Shown piece by piece: positions 35,507 through 45,035 of a DNA stretch of 64,000 nt. Under the pieces are notes generated by a model. That model worked only from the letters and a program-made list of their open reading frames with translations, was not told the origin of the DNA and made no database searches. This stretch comes from Oryzicola mucosus (GTDB lineage Bacteria > Pseudomonadota > Alphaproteobacteria > Rhizobiales > Rhizobiaceae). The position numbers and the translations under genes are program-made. The stretch spans positions 434,001 through 498,000 of the forward strand of contig NZ_JACVVX010000004.1 of assembly GCF_014534685.1 (NCBI RefSeq), written 5' to 3'. Numbering within the stretch: position 1 is the stretch's first letter; each line of letters starts with the position of its first letter.

Positions 35507-37546
35507 ATGCGGCTAGGACGCGCGAGCTGGATCCTGAGCATGGCGGCGGTGGCGAGCATAGCCATTTCAGCCCCTTTCGCCTATGCAAAAGACACCCCGG
35601 AAACCGTACAGGTCGGCTCTTTCTCAGGCGCGTTCCTCGCTGCCAGAGTGGCCGAAGTCGACAACGATCTCGACACCGCAATCGCCTATTACAAGCGCGC
35701 GCTGGCCTTCAACCCCAATGACGTGCAGCTCAAGCAGAGCGTGTTGCTGGCACTGATCGCCCAAGGGCGGTTCGACGAATCGCTGCCTTACGCCGAGATG
35801 CTGAAGACCGTGCCGGATGTCGAGCGCTTCTCGCGTGTCGCGCTCGGCGTCGATGCCATCCGCAAGAAGGACTATCCCGCCGCCGAGACGTGGCTGAAGC
35901 TGGCGCTGCAGTCCGACCTCGACCGGTTGATTACCGGCGTGATGAGCGGGTGGGTGAAGCTGGGCGCCGACCAGAAGACGCAGGCAATCGAAGCCGTCGA
36001 AAAGCTCGAGGGACCGGAATGGTTCGGTCTGTTCCGCTCCTATCACGCCGCGCTGATTGCCGACGCTGCCGGGCTGAACGACAAGGCCGACCAATCCTAT
36101 CGCACCTTCATGGACAATATCGCCGCCGGCGGCAGCGCGCCCGAGACCTGGATGCGCGGCGCGGAGGCCTATGCCCGCTTCCTGGCGCGCCAGGGCAAGA
36201 AAGACGAGGCGCTGGCGATACTCGACCGCGCGGACGAGTTTTCCACCGGACGCCCTCCAATCGCTGCCCTTCGCGAGCAAATCCGGAAGGGCGAGACCAT
36301 CGCTCCGCTGGTCGCCACACCGGCCGATGGTTCGGCCGAAATCCTGCTGAATTTGGCGACCGCGCTGAACCGGGGCGGCGGCGAACCTTTCGTCCGCCTC
36401 TACCTGCAATATGCCCTGGCATTGAAGCCGGACAGCGACGAGACGCTGATGCAACTGGCCGGCGTGGCCGAGCAGTTCAAGGACGGACAGGCGGCAATCG
36501 ACCTTTATCGCCGCGTGCCCGAGGCCTCGCCGCTCAAGCGCATGGCCGACCTGCAGCTCGGCCTGAACCTTGCCGATCTCGACCAATATCCTGAAGCGGT
36601 CGAGCATCTGAAGAAGCTGGTCGCGCAAACACCGGACGACATGCGCGGCTACCTGGCGCTTGGCGGGGTGTATTCCTCCAAGGAGGACTATCGCGATGCA
36701 GCCGATCTCTACGACAAGGCCGTCGCCACGCTGACGACGCCCAGCCGCGCGACCTGGAACATCTTCTACCAGCGCGGCATCGCCTATGAACGGCTGAAGG
36801 AATGGGACAAAGCGGAGCCGAACTTCCGCAAGGCGCTGGAGCTCTTCCCCGACCAGCCGCAGGTAATGAACTATCTCGGCTATTCCTGGGTCGACATGCA
36901 CATGAACCTTGAGGAAGGCCTCGACCTGATCAAGCGCGCCGTCGAGCTGCGCCCCAGCGACGGTTACATCGTCGATTCGCTGGGCTGGGCGTATTACCGC
37001 ATGGGGCGCTATGAGGAGGCCGTGAAGGAACTGGAGCGCGCGGTATCGCTGATGCCGAACGATCCGGTGCTGAACGACCATCTGGGCGACGCCTATTGGC
37101 GCACCGATCGCAAGCTGGAAGCAACCTTCCAGTGGAGCCACGCACGCGACCTGAAGCCGGAGCCCGACATTCTGGCCCAGGTGCAGAAGAAGCTGTCGGA
37201 AGGCCTGCCCCCTGCCGACAAAGCCGAGGCGGAAAAGCCTGCCGAGCCAGCCAAGGTCGAAGCACAGCCTGTCCCGGCAACACCCGCGGAGCAGACCGAA
37301 AAGAGAACCGAGGCGCCCCCCGCGCCAGTGGCCATCGAAAAGACAGAGGCCGCAGTCCCCGCCGAGGCGGAGGTGGTGCCGGCGGTCTATACCGTGCAGC
37401 CCGGCCAGTCGCTTTGGTCCATCGCCGACCGCATACTGGGCAATGGCGAGCGCTATCGCGAAATCCTCAGGCTGAACCCGCAATTGCGCGGCGACCCCGC
37501 GCGCCTGCATCCCGGCCAGGAACTGACACTGCCCGCGGCGCAGTAA
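35507..37546 (+). CDS. TPR repeat protein with C-terminal LysM domain
   Basis: 679 residues. The start MRLGRASW gives a signal peptide (cleavage near FAYA-K) and has AGGAAGG; an ATG at 35453 is possible. Roughly a dozen TPR units cover residues 40-530 (e.g. AIAYYKRALAFNPNDVQ, AVKELERAVSLMPNDPV). A Pro/Ala/Glu-rich linker follows (PAEPAKVEAQPVPATPAEQ), then LysM (YTVQPGQSLWSIADRIL...LHPGQELTLP). It is probably periplasmic and peptidoglycan-binding. Function unknown; the neighbouring polyprenyl synthase gene is on the same strand. Confidence 0.88.
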   Translation: MRLGRASWILSMAAVASIAISAPFAYAKDTPETVQVGSFSGAFLAARVAEVDNDLDTAIAYYKRALAFNPNDVQLKQSVLLALIAQGRFDESLPYAEMLKTVPDVERFSRVALGVDAIRKKDYPAAETWLKLALQSDLDRLITGVMSGWVKLGADQKTQAIEAVEKLEGPEWFGLFRSYHAALIADAAGLNDKADQSYRTFMDNIAAGGSAPETWMRGAEAYARFLARQGKKDEALAILDRADEFSTGRPPIAALREQIRKGETIAPLVATPADGSAEILLNLATALNRGGGEPFVRLYLQYALALKPDSDETLMQLAGVAEQFKDGQAAIDLYRRVPEASPLKRMADLQLGLNLADLDQYPEAVEHLKKLVAQTPDDMRGYLALGGVYSSKEDYRDAADLYDKAVATLTTPSRATWNIFYQRGIAYERLKEWDKAEPNFRKALELFPDQPQVMNYLGYSWVDMHMNLEEGLDLIKRAVELRPSDGYIVDSLGWAYYRMGRYEEAVKELERAVSLMPNDPVLNDHLGDAYWRTDRKLEATFQWSHARDLKPEPDILAQVQKKLSEGLPPADKAEAEKPAEPAKVEAQPVPATPAEQTEKRTEAPPAPVAIEKTEAAVPAEAEVVPAVYTVQPGQSLWSIADRILGNGERYREILRLNPQLRGDPARLHPGQELTLPAAQ

Positions 37547-37572
37547 GCACTTTCAACAAAGCAAAATGTCAG

Positions 37573-37603
37573 AAGGCCGGGATTTTTCCTGGCCTTTGTT
37601 TTT
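37573..37603 (+). terminator. terminator after the TPR-LysM gene
   Basis: AAGGCCGGG, 6-base loop, CCTGGCCTT (one G-U pair) followed by TGTTTTT. Classic rho-independent form. Confidence 0.8.
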
Positions 37604-37607
37604 GGCG

Positions 37608-38117
37608 CTACCGCTTGAGCGGTGCGACCCAGATTTCAGCATCCAGCCTTTTCGTGGCGACGCCCTTGGCGAGCGCCTCGGCGTCTGACGCCTTGGCGGC
37701 TAGCGAAACCGCCTGACGCTTGCTGATCACGAGCCCTTCGGTGAGCGGACGCCGTCTGCCGAAGAGGCGGGACAGAAACGGCGGCCGACCCGCCTTGGCT
37801 TGCGAGAAGCGCGCGGCGATGGTGTGGCGGCCAGTGTGCGACGACACCTCGTCCGTCCAGCCGTCGACCAGACGCGCGCCCGGTTCCAACAGCAATATCC
37901 ACTCGCTCCGAGCCTGGCGGATGCCGGCGGCGATACCGCCCTGCCCGACATAGTGGCAGCCGGCATGGTCGGCGACGCGCTGGGTCTGGTCGGTCGACCC
38001 GATGTCGCAAACGATCACCTCGCGCACGACGCCCTCCACCGCCCCGCCGACCAGCGACGCCAGCGTGCGGGCCAGAGCTTCCTCGTCATTTTTGGTTTCG
38101 ATCACGACACTGAGCAT
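37608..38117 (-). CDS. family 2-like glycosyltransferase
   Basis: 169 residues, short. The N-terminal VVIETKNDEEALARTLASL and VCDIGSTDQT (D-x-S/T) resemble GT-A glycosyltransferases, but the protein ends before the usual second half, and the DXD is not clear. It could be a regulatory or degraded form. A Lys/Arg-rich C-terminus (FLSRLFGRRR) follows. No partner gene is adjacent. Confidence 0.65.
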   Translation of the reverse strand: MLSVVIETKNDEEALARTLASLVGGAVEGVVREVIVCDIGSTDQTQRVADHAGCHYVGQGGIAAGIRQARSEWILLLEPGARLVDGWTDEVSSHTGRHTIAARFSQAKAGRPPFLSRLFGRRRPLTEGLVISKRQAVSLAAKASDAEALAKGVATKRLDAEIWVAPLKR

Positions 38118-38283
38118 TCATGACCCTTAACAGGCTGGGGCCAAATTTCGCAACCGCGCCGAAAGCTGCAGTTCGCGAGCCAGTCCAAACAAAGTTCTTG
38201 CTTTGTTCTTATTTTAATGATAGGAATAATTTCATCAATCGGCATGAAGCCGATCCCCGAAGCTCTCCCCGGAGGCGTGAAAC

Positions 38284-39438
38284 ATGGAACCGATAGCCCG
38301 CGCAGATGTTGCAGCCTTCAGAAGCGGAGGGTCTGCAATGGCCAATGCTATGATCGATGACAGCGGCTTGCGCGTGCATGAGGACCGCAGGCGCGGTCGC
38401 GGGGCTGGCGTCAATCCGTCGGGACGGTTCGAACCGGTCAGCCGCCACGTCTTCGACGACGGTTGGAGCGGTCTTGAGGACTTGCCGCCGTTCAAGACCG
38501 AGGTTCAGGTCGAAAAGCCGCGCACCATCATCACCCGCAACGAATCGCCAGACATCTCCTTTGATCGTTCGATCAATCCTTATCGTGGCTGCGAACATGG
38601 CTGCGTCTATTGCTTCGCACGGCCGACGCATAGCTACATGGGGCTGTCCGCCGGGCTGGATTTCGAAGCCAAGCTCTTCGCCAAACCTGATGCCGCCAAG
38701 CTGCTCGACAAGGAGCTGTCCAAGGAAGGCTATCAGCCGCGCACCATTGCCATCGGCACCAACACAGACCCCTACCAGCCGATCGAGAAGAAGTGGCGCA
38801 TCATGCGCGAAATTCTCGAGGTGCTTGAAGCGCGCAACCATCCCGTCGGCATTGTCACCAAATCGGCGCTGGTGACGCGCGACATCGACATCCTGTCGCG
38901 CATGGCCGAGAAGGGGCTGGCGAAAGTGGCCGTGTCGGTGACGACGATGGATCGGCTTCTGGCCCGCACGATGGAGCCGAGGGCCGCGACGCCGACGCGC
39001 CGGCTCGAAGCGATCCGCGAATTATCGTCGGCCGGAATACCGACATCGGTCATGGTCGCGCCCATCATTCCCGGCCTGACGGATGCGGAGATCGAGCGCA
39101 TCCTCGATTCGGCCAAGGCGGCGGGTGCGACGGAAGCGGGTTATGTCGTGCTGAGGTTGCCGTTGGAAGTCAGCCCGATCTTCAAGGACTGGCTGCTCAG
39201 GCATTACCCCGACAGCTACCGGCACGTCATGTCGCTCGTACGGTCGATGCGCGACGGCAAGGATTATGACAGCGAATGGGGCAAGCGCATGCGCGGGGCG
39301 GGCCCCTATGCCTGGCAGATCGGCCGCCGCTTCGAGATCGCCGCGCGTCGGCTCGGGCTGAATGCCAAGCGGGAATCGCTGACCACGGAGCTGTTCAAGC
39401 CCGCACCGCGCAAGAACGAACAGCTGATGCTGCTTTAA
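38284..39438 (+). CDS. PA0069 family radical SAM protein
   Basis: 384 residues. Cluster motif RGCEHGCVYCFA (C-x3-C-x2-C) near residue 103 binds a 4Fe-4S cluster for radical SAM chemistry. The spore photoproduct lyase-like PA0069/Rv2578c group is typified by NPYRGCEHGC and TNTDPYQPIEK. GGAGG lies eight bases before this ATG; an ATG at 38338 also has GGAGG. The substrate is unknown. It precedes rnhB by 138 bp on the same strand. Confidence 0.9.
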   Translation: MEPIARADVAAFRSGGSAMANAMIDDSGLRVHEDRRRGRGAGVNPSGRFEPVSRHVFDDGWSGLEDLPPFKTEVQVEKPRTIITRNESPDISFDRSINPYRGCEHGCVYCFARPTHSYMGLSAGLDFEAKLFAKPDAAKLLDKELSKEGYQPRTIAIGTNTDPYQPIEKKWRIMREILEVLEARNHPVGIVTKSALVTRDIDILSRMAEKGLAKVAVSVTTMDRLLARTMEPRAATPTRRLEAIRELSSAGIPTSVMVAPIIPGLTDAEIERILDSAKAAGATEAGYVVLRLPLEVSPIFKDWLLRHYPDSYRHVMSLVRSMRDGKDYDSEWGKRMRGAGPYAWQIGRRFEIAARRLGLNAKRESLTTELFKPAPRKNEQLMLL

Positions 39439-39540
39439 CCTCTCAATACTGCGCAAGCCGCTTAACGTCTCCCGTCTGGCCCGTCCCCGGCCCAAGACGG
39501 AGCCCTCCCTGCCATTGCCCCACAAAGGCAGGAAGGACTT

Positions 39541-39604
39541 GCGGAGAATCGGATGGGGTGCGAGTCTTGGCCCATTATGGCTCGCACGCGTACCGATTCT
39601 CCGC
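39541..39604 (+). promoter_or_regulatory. hairpin with three GANTC sites around the rnhB start
   Basis: GCGGAGAATCGG (39541-39552) pairs with CCGATTCTCCGC (39593-39604); nested TGCGAG (39559-39564) pairs with CTCGCA (39581-39586). The start codon at 39577 lies in the terminal loop. GAATC, GAGTC and GATTC are CcrM-type sites. Confidence 0.7.
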
Positions 39605-40245
39605 TTCTCTTCGACCTGCCCGAAGGCCCTGATTTTTCCTTCGAGACCAGGGGCATGGCGCGCGGTCTCTGGCCGGTCGCGGGCCTGGACGAGGCGGGCC
39701 GCGGCCCGCTCGCGGGTCCAGTCGTCGCGGCTGCCGTAGTGCTCGATCCGCAGCGCATCCCCGATGGATTGAACGACTCCAAGAAGCTGAGCGCCCTGCA
39801 ACGCGAAGAACTGTTCCTGCAGATCCTGGGCTCGGCGCTGGGTGTGGCGGTCGCTTCGGTTTCGGCCGAGGGCATCGACCGCAGCAACATCCTCAAGGCA
39901 AGCCTGGAGGCGATGCGGAGGGCGCTGGCGGCGTTGCCAATCCTTGCGAAGTCCGCGCTTGCCGACGGCCGCGACGTGCCTCCTGGGCTCGCCTGCCCGT
40001 GCGAAGCCCTGATCAAGGGCGATCAGCGCTCGCAGTCGGTTGCCGCCGCCTCCATCGTCGCCAAAGTTACCCGCGACCGGATGATGGCGGCGTTCGGCGC
40101 CCAAGACCCGCGCTACGGTTTTGAAATCCACATGGGCTATGCCACCGAACGCCACCGCAAGGCCATCGGCCAGCATGGCGCCTGCGGACGCCTGCATCGT
40201 GTGTCCTTCGCGCCGTTCAGGGTGGATGCGGCAGAAGACTGCTGA
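39577..40245 (+). CDS. rnhB: ribonuclease HII
   Basis: 222 residues from [15 protein letters not shown], which matches rhizobial homologues; an ATG at 39553 gives eight extra residues. The catalytic core [15 protein letters not shown] is present with later acidic residues. It removes ribonucleotides and RNA-DNA primers. In many rhizobia the CcrM methylase gene follows rnhB; here it does not. Its start is enclosed in a hairpin carrying three GANTC sites. Confidence 0.93.
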   Translation: MARTRTDSPLLFDLPEGPDFSFETRGMARGLWPVAGLDEAGRGPLAGPVVAAAVVLDPQRIPDGLNDSKKLSALQREELFLQILGSALGVAVASVSAEGIDRSNILKASLEAMRRALAALPILAKSALADGRDVPPGLACPCEALIKGDQRSQSVAAASIVAKVTRDRMMAAFGAQDPRYGFEIHMGYATERHRKAIGQHGACGRLHRVSFAPFRVDAAEDC

Positions 40246-40442
40246 GGCGTTTTGCGTCCTTCGAGGCGCGCCCGGTGATGATCAAATCCTTGTATTCACA
40301 GCCTTTGCGGACTTGCACCTCAAGGATGAGGTCCTGGGGGTGTCGATGCGTTTTCCGCGTTCGGTTCCGTCTGCGAGCCCGCAAGACGCTGCAAATCGAG
40401 CGATATCCTCCAAGGCGAGCCTCAAAGGATGCACAAACAAGA
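40246..40442. other. gene-free stretch between rnhB and the atp operon end
   Basis: 197 bp without a supported gene. It holds degenerate AGGATGAGGTC-type words that resemble dispersed rhizobial repeats, in plain sequence; the atp terminator follows. Confidence 0.4.
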
Positions 40443-40466
40443 AAGCCGCCGGTTGCCCGGCGGCTT
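40443..40466 (-). terminator. terminator of the F0 operon
   Basis: AAGCCGCCGG, loop TTGC, CCGGCGGCTT: perfect 10-bp stem. On the minus strand it is followed by TCTTGTTT, suiting the atp operon; on the plus strand by a T-rich run after rnhB. Confidence 0.8.
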
Positions 40467-40492
40467 CCTGAATTTTTTGGAGGCTCAGACGC

Positions 40493-40972
40493 TCAGTTGA
40501 GCTTGGACTTCACTTCGCTGACGGACGCCTGGAACATGTCGGCATCGGCCCTGGCGTCGACGCGTGCAGCAAGAATGCGGCGCGCGGCTTCGACACCGAG
40601 ATCGACCGCGCTGGCGCGAACCTCGTTGATTGCGTCGCGTTCGGCCTGACCGATCTTCTGTTCGGCAAGCGCGGCGCGGCGCGCAACATATTCCTCGGTC
40701 TTCTTATGAGCGTCCTCGGCCAGCATCGCGGCCTCGCGCTTGGCAGCCTCGACGATCTCGGAAGCCTCTTTTTCGGCCTCCTTGCGCTTGCGCTGGAATT
40801 CGGCCAGCAGCTGCTGGGATTCCTCACGCAGGCGACGCGCTTCCTCAAGCTCATTGCTGATCTTGGCGGCACGCTCGTCGAGCGCCTTCGAAATCATTCC
40901 CGGAACCTTCAGGTAGAAGATGATCCCGAGGAAAAGAAAGAGGGCTACGGTTGCCCAAAATGTAGCGTCCAT
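40493..40972 (-). CDS. atpF: ATP synthase F0 subunit b
   Basis: 159 residues. One N-terminal membrane helix (TVALFLFLGIIFYL) followed by a long charged coiled coil (ARRLREESQQLLAEFQRKRKE). Stator stalk of F0. Second b-type gene in the operon; the b' gene is 11 bp upstream. Confidence 0.93.
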   Translation of the reverse strand: MDATFWATVALFLFLGIIFYLKVPGMISKALDERAAKISNELEEARRLREESQQLLAEFQRKRKEAEKEASEIVEAAKREAAMLAEDAHKKTEEYVARRAALAEQKIGQAERDAINEVRASAVDLGVEAARRILAARVDARADADMFQASVSEVKSKLN

Positions 40973-40983
40973 CGCCTCTCTCC

Positions 40984-41571
40984 TTATTCTGCCGCGGCCT
41001 TGACGGCGGCAGCGGCTTCGGACCTTTCGACCGTGCCGCCAACCAGCGACTCGACGATGGCCGAAGCGGTTTCTTCCGCAATAGCACCGACGCCGCTCAT
41101 GGCCGAAGCCTTGATCCCGGCGATGCGTTCTTCCGCGGCTGCGAGTTTCTGGTCGAGACCAGCCTCGACTTCCTTGCGCTTGGCTTCCGCCTCGGCCTTG
41201 GCGACATTGCTCGCCTCATTGCCGATCGCGTTGGCCTTTGCCTTGGCCTCGGCAAGCTCCTGCTCGTAAGCGGCCACGGCGGCGTCCGCCTCGGCCTTCA
41301 TGCGGGCTGCCTGATCGAGATCCTGAGCAATGCGGTCGCGCCGCACTTCCAGGATACCGCCGATGCGCGGCAGGGCCACATTCTTGAGGAACAGGTAGAA
41401 CAGGCCGAAGCTGATGGCCAGCCACAGGAGCTGCGAGGCATAGGTGGACGTGTCGAAGGGCGGGAAAACGCCCTGCGTCGCGCCGTGTTCGGCAGCCACC
41501 TCGGTGTGAGCAGCACCCTCAGCCGGAGCTGGAGTTGCCTCTTGGGCATAAGCCGTTGTCACAAACATCAC
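40984..41571 (-). CDS. ATP synthase F0 subunit b'
   Basis: 195 residues. A longer N-terminus precedes the membrane helix ([15 protein letters not shown]), then coiled coil with Ala/Glu repeats ([22 protein letters not shown]). The b' and b chains form a heterodimeric stator in alphaproteobacteria. 58 bp downstream of atpE. Confidence 0.92.
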   Translation of the reverse strand: MMFVTTAYAQEATPAPAEGAAHTEVAAEHGATQGVFPPFDTSTYASQLLWLAISFGLFYLFLKNVALPRIGGILEVRRDRIAQDLDQAARMKAEADAAVAAYEQELAEAKAKANAIGNEASNVAKAEAEAKRKEVEAGLDQKLAAAEERIAGIKASAMSGVGAIAEETASAIVESLVGGTVERSEAAAAVKAAAE

Positions 41572-41629
41572 AGTCCCCTGTCCAACATAACCGGCCGCCA
41601 GATGCGGCCGGCTTCAACGCCTGCTTATC

Positions 41630-41857
41630 TTAGACTGCGAAGAGCAGCAGCAGAGCGATGAGGAGCGAGAAGATGCCCAGAGCTTCCGTCACCGCGAAGC
41701 CGAACACCAGGCGGCCGAACTGGCCGTCAGCTGCCGACGGGTTGCGGAGGGCGCCCGACAGATAGCTGCCGAAGATGTTGCCCAGGCCGAGTGCCGTACC
41801 AGCCATGCCAAAGCATGCGAGACCGGCGCCGATGTACTTTGCTGCTTCTGCTTCCAT
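41630..41857 (-). CDS. atpE: ATP synthase F0 subunit c
   Basis: 75 residues, two membrane helices. Start [10 protein letters not shown] has AAGGAG upstream; the longer frame to 41911 runs into the atpB end region and is rejected. The ion-binding Glu lies in VTEALGIF in the second helix. Forms the c-ring. Confidence 0.95.
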   Translation of the reverse strand: MEAEAAKYIGAGLACFGMAGTALGLGNIFGSYLSGALRNPSAADGQFGRLVFGFAVTEALGIFSLLIALLLLFAV

Positions 41858-41931
41858 TTCCAAAACTCCTTCGTGGAACTGTTGCGATATCGTTGGAGCG
41901 CGGCGAACCATTCGCCGGCCCCGGGTGGTGA

Positions 41932-42681
41932 TCAGTGTCCGGGGTGGACCGCGTCGTTGAGGTACATGCAGGTCAGAACGGCGAAGACATAAGCCTGCAG
42001 GAACGCGACCAGGAACTCCAGGCCGGTGATGGCAACCGTCATCAACAGCGGGAGGATGGCGCCAACCACGCCGATCGCCCCAAAGGCGCTCAGCGACGTG
42101 ACGAAGCCAGCAAAGACTTTCAGCGTGATGTGACCCGCCAACATGTTGGCGAACAGACGGACCGAAAGGCTGACCGGACGGGAGAGGAAGGAGATGACCT
42201 CGATGATCACAACCAACGGCACCAACATAGCGGGAATACCGCTAGGCACGAACAATTTGAGGAAGCCAAAGCCGTGCTTGAGGAAGCCGTAGACGATTAC
42301 AGTTCCGATCACCAGCAGCGCCAACGCGAAGGTGACGATGATCTGGCTGGTGACGGTGTAGAAGTAAGGGAACAGGCCAAGCAGGTTGGCCACGAGCACA
42401 AACATGAACAGGGAGAACACCAGCGGGAAGAACTTCATTCCCTTGGAGCCGGCGGAGTCGCGCAGCATGGAGGCGACGAACTCATAAGACATTTCGGAGA
42501 TCGACTGCAGCCGTCCCGGCACGAGGCCGCGGCTGGAGGTCGTCATATAGAGGAACGCGCCCGTCGCAACCGCCGTCGCGACCATGAAGGCCGAAGCGTT
42601 GGTGAAGGAGAGATCGAGACCTCCGACCTCAATCGGAATCCATTTCGCGATGTGGAACTGATGGATCGGATCGTTGGCCAC
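41932..42681 (-). CDS. atpB: ATP synthase F0 subunit a
   Basis: 249 residues with five or six membrane helices. The essential Arg is in [12 protein letters not shown]. It forms the proton channel beside the c-ring. Between atpI and atpE. Confidence 0.95.
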   Translation of the reverse strand: MANDPIHQFHIAKWIPIEVGGLDLSFTNASAFMVATAVATGAFLYMTTSSRGLVPGRLQSISEMSYEFVASMLRDSAGSKGMKFFPLVFSLFMFVLVANLLGLFPYFYTVTSQIIVTFALALLVIGTVIVYGFLKHGFGFLKLFVPSGIPAMLVPLVVIIEVISFLSRPVSLSVRLFANMLAGHITLKVFAGFVTSLSAFGAIGVVGAILPLLMTVAITGLEFLVAFLQAYVFAVLTCMYLNDAVHPGH

Positions 42682-42722
42682 GATGGCGCCCCTTCACAAC
42701 AATTTACGTCTTGCGACGCAGT

Positions 42723-43121
42723 TCACTTCCTGTCCGGCAGATCAGGAGGCCTGACGCCGGACTCTGAAACCATACCCGCGGACCGCAGGACATTGAGGAC
42801 GCCAGCGCAAAAGCCCAGCAGAAGGAAAACGATCAGCCCCCAGGGCGACGTGCCCGCGAAACGATCAATGAACCAGCCCAGCCCAGCCCCGATGACGATG
42901 CCGGCAATGAATTCGCTCGAAAGCTTCATCGCCTGGCCGTAACCGGAGGAGCGCGACGGCTGGCCGTCTCTTTCCCCCTCGGCTGCCGCTGGACGGCTCT
43001 TGGCAAGTTTTGCCTCGAGTTCGAGCCTGCGGCGTTCGAGATCCTCGTCACGAAACGCACTGTCGACTGGCCTGCCGGGCTCGGTCTTGCCGGTTTCGTC
43101 TGGCCGTCTAGACTTGGCCAT
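42723..43121 (-). CDS. atpI: AtpZ/AtpI family protein
   Basis: 132 residues, two membrane segments in the C-terminal half (FIAGIVIGAGLGWFID, LIVFLLLGFCAGVL) after a charged N-terminus. First gene of the F0 operon. Family members help assemble the c-ring or import Mg2+; role in rhizobia inferred. Confidence 0.88.
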   Translation of the reverse strand: MAKSRRPDETGKTEPGRPVDSAFRDEDLERRRLELEAKLAKSRPAAAEGERDGQPSRSSGYGQAMKLSSEFIAGIVIGAGLGWFIDRFAGTSPWGLIVFLLLGFCAGVLNVLRSAGMVSESGVRPPDLPDRK

Positions 43122-43177
43122 CCCAACCTCCCTGCCCGGTGGGAACGTCGTGTTCCTTCCGCTTCAAAGTCGCCGGC

Positions 43178-43206
43178 AACATAGTTAGAGGGCCTGCCCC
43201 CGTCAA
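43178..43206 (-). promoter_or_regulatory. promoter of the F0 operon
   Basis: Minus strand: TTGACG (43206-43201), 17-bp spacer, TATGTT (43183-43178). About 50 bases before the atpI ATG. AT-rich sequence precedes the -35, possibly an UP element. Confidence 0.6.
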
Positions 43207-43365
43207 GCCGGGCAGACCCTGTTAACTCCAAGTATTTTCTTGTTTTATTTCATATATTTAGCGTGGTGCGACATCCTGCCCGCCATTCGCCGGGCCTCGT
43301 CATGGCCGAATCCGTCACCGCGCGGCTTCATACAAACGCTGTCAAGGTGAGAATCCCCTGGCCGA

Positions 43366-44550
43366 TCAGCTCCAGCCGCCGCCATAGGTGCGGTAGAAGA
43401 TGTGAAGGCCGATCTGGTTCATCTTTTTCATGGTGCGCGACCAACGCGGATTGACATAGGTGGCGTGGTAGTGGGTCGCCGAGGCCACTTCCGGGATGAA
43501 TATCTTGCCCGCGGTGACCGCGAGAGCAATGTCCTTGGCGACCTTGAACCGCGATGGCTCGGTGATGATGTCGCGGATGCCATCGCAGGCGAAGGAGAAC
43601 TGGCACCGGTTGCGCCAGCCGTCATTCTGATAGACGACGCCGCAGATCGTGTCCGGATAAGTCGGGTTGCGGACGCGGTTGAGCACGACCTGGGCGACCG
43701 CCGCCTGCCCTTTCAGCAGTTCCCCGCGCGCCTCGAAGTAAATGGCCGTGGCGAGACATTGTTGCTCAGGATCCGTGAACACCGCCGCCGGCAGCGGCTT
43801 GCTCATCCAGGCATGGTCGCCGGGCGACAGAGGCGGTATGAAACGGCCCTCATTCGGGTTTTCTTCCTTCAGCAGCGCCTCGAAAGGCGAGGCCCTGGCA
43901 TAGTCAGGGCTGGACGGCCCATAGGCCGTCGCCAGAATATCGGGCGTGGTGTTGGTGACGAGATCGGCCAGCATGGTCGGCACGCCGCTGGCAGCGCTCG
44001 GCGCCTCGTTGATGTAGAAGGTGGAAGCGACCTCCACCTCCTTGCCGCGGATTTCGGGTTCGGCAAACGTCATCTTCAGCTCGCCGTCCAGCGTCGGCCG
44101 CAGCATGCTGGTGCGCTGGAAGATCGAGCCGGCGGTGAAATTCTTGGGCGGAGCCACCCGGGTTATGTGGACGATGCGGCCCTTCTTGTCGGAACGGGCG
44201 ATGCGGGCCTCGTCGGGAATGGCGCTGGCCTCACCCTTCTTGCCGGTGAAGGCGACCGTGCCGAGGCCGGGGAGTTCGACGCCGGCGCCGGAGATCGAGC
44301 CGGTGGGAAGGTCGCCGTCGCGGAATTGCATCTGCGCCTGATGAACCGATCCGGCCGCGGAGCGCTCGACATAGGCGTGCCAGCGGTCGCCCTTGCCTTC
44401 CAGGCCCGAGATCAGGCTCGTCATGTCCTGATAGGCTGCGACGGTGGGAAAGCCGATCCAGATACCCAGGCCGATCACCAAGGGCGCGACAAACGAACGC
44501 TTCACATCAGCGGCGACGGCAAAACGCCGCTTTACAAATCGTCGATGCAC
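43366..44550 (-). CDS. cell wall hydrolase, SleB family
   Basis: 394 residues from GTG at 44550 (VHRRFVKRRF), with GGAGAG close upstream; GTG at 44580 is an alternative. A basic N-terminus is followed by one membrane helix (FVAPLVIGLGIWIGF), a roughly 200-residue stalk, and a C-terminal SleB domain (ATAIYFEARGE with catalytic Glu, QFSFACDG, YHATYVNPRW). It is expected to cleave peptidoglycan in the periplasm. It converges with nothing; the atp operon begins 160 bp further left. Confidence 0.87.
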   Translation of the reverse strand: MHRRFVKRRFAVAADVKRSFVAPLVIGLGIWIGFPTVAAYQDMTSLISGLEGKGDRWHAYVERSAAGSVHQAQMQFRDGDLPTGSISGAGVELPGLGTVAFTGKKGEASAIPDEARIARSDKKGRIVHITRVAPPKNFTAGSIFQRTSMLRPTLDGELKMTFAEPEIRGKEVEVASTFYINEAPSAASGVPTMLADLVTNTTPDILATAYGPSSPDYARASPFEALLKEENPNEGRFIPPLSPGDHAWMSKPLPAAVFTDPEQQCLATAIYFEARGELLKGQAAVAQVVLNRVRNPTYPDTICGVVYQNDGWRNRCQFSFACDGIRDIITEPSRFKVAKDIALAVTAGKIFIPEVASATHYHATYVNPRWSRTMKKMNQIGLHIFYRTYGGGWS

Positions 44551-44738
44551 TGGACTCTCCGGACGCTTACTGAATCTCACCGAAGAAAAAATGAAGCATT
44601 AACCTTGATGGATGGTTAATGACGAACATGCTTAATAATTGATTTCATTAAGCCTTTCTTTACCATCAGCTGCCTGACGGCTGTCGTTGACGACCATGCT
44701 GAAAACTATGATTGTTTATTGAAGAGAATGGAGGCCCT

Positions 44739-45002
44739 GTGGAATTTTACCTGACGATCTTCATGCCCATGGCAATCTCAATCGCATTGGGAGTTGGCGT
44801 TCAGCGTGGCTTTCCATTTTGGCCGGCCGTATTCGCAATCGGGATAACGTTTTCGACCTTCGCCGCTTTCTTGATTGTTGGAGTTCACCAATCCTGCTCC
44901 ATCAATGAAAGTGAATGTATAGGAGCCACAGCCTTCGCCTGGCTCCTCGGCGTCTGGTGGTTCATGGCATTGATGATCTTCGTCGCCTATCAGAATGTCT
45001 GA
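44739..45002 (+). CDS. small three-helix membrane protein
   Basis: 87 residues. GTG start with GGAGG four bases upstream; a TTG at 44712 is less likely. Three hydrophobic segments (LTIFMPMAISIALGVGV, FAIGITFSTFAAFLIVG, FAWLLGVWWFMALMIFVAY) with two Cys in the loop (CSINESEC). GC is lower than in neighbouring genes, which suggests recent acquisition together with the VapBC pair next to it. No family recognised. Confidence 0.65.
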   Translation: MEFYLTIFMPMAISIALGVGVQRGFPFWPAVFAIGITFSTFAAFLIVGVHQSCSINESECIGATAFAWLLGVWWFMALMIFVAYQNV

Positions 45003-45035
45003 CGCGGCATAGTAATTGACGATAAATCGAGCCGC

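Noticed and set aside
35624-37510. 628-residue minus-strand open frame
   Set aside because: Mirror of the TPR-LysM gene; the opposite strand has the repeats, signal peptide and terminator.
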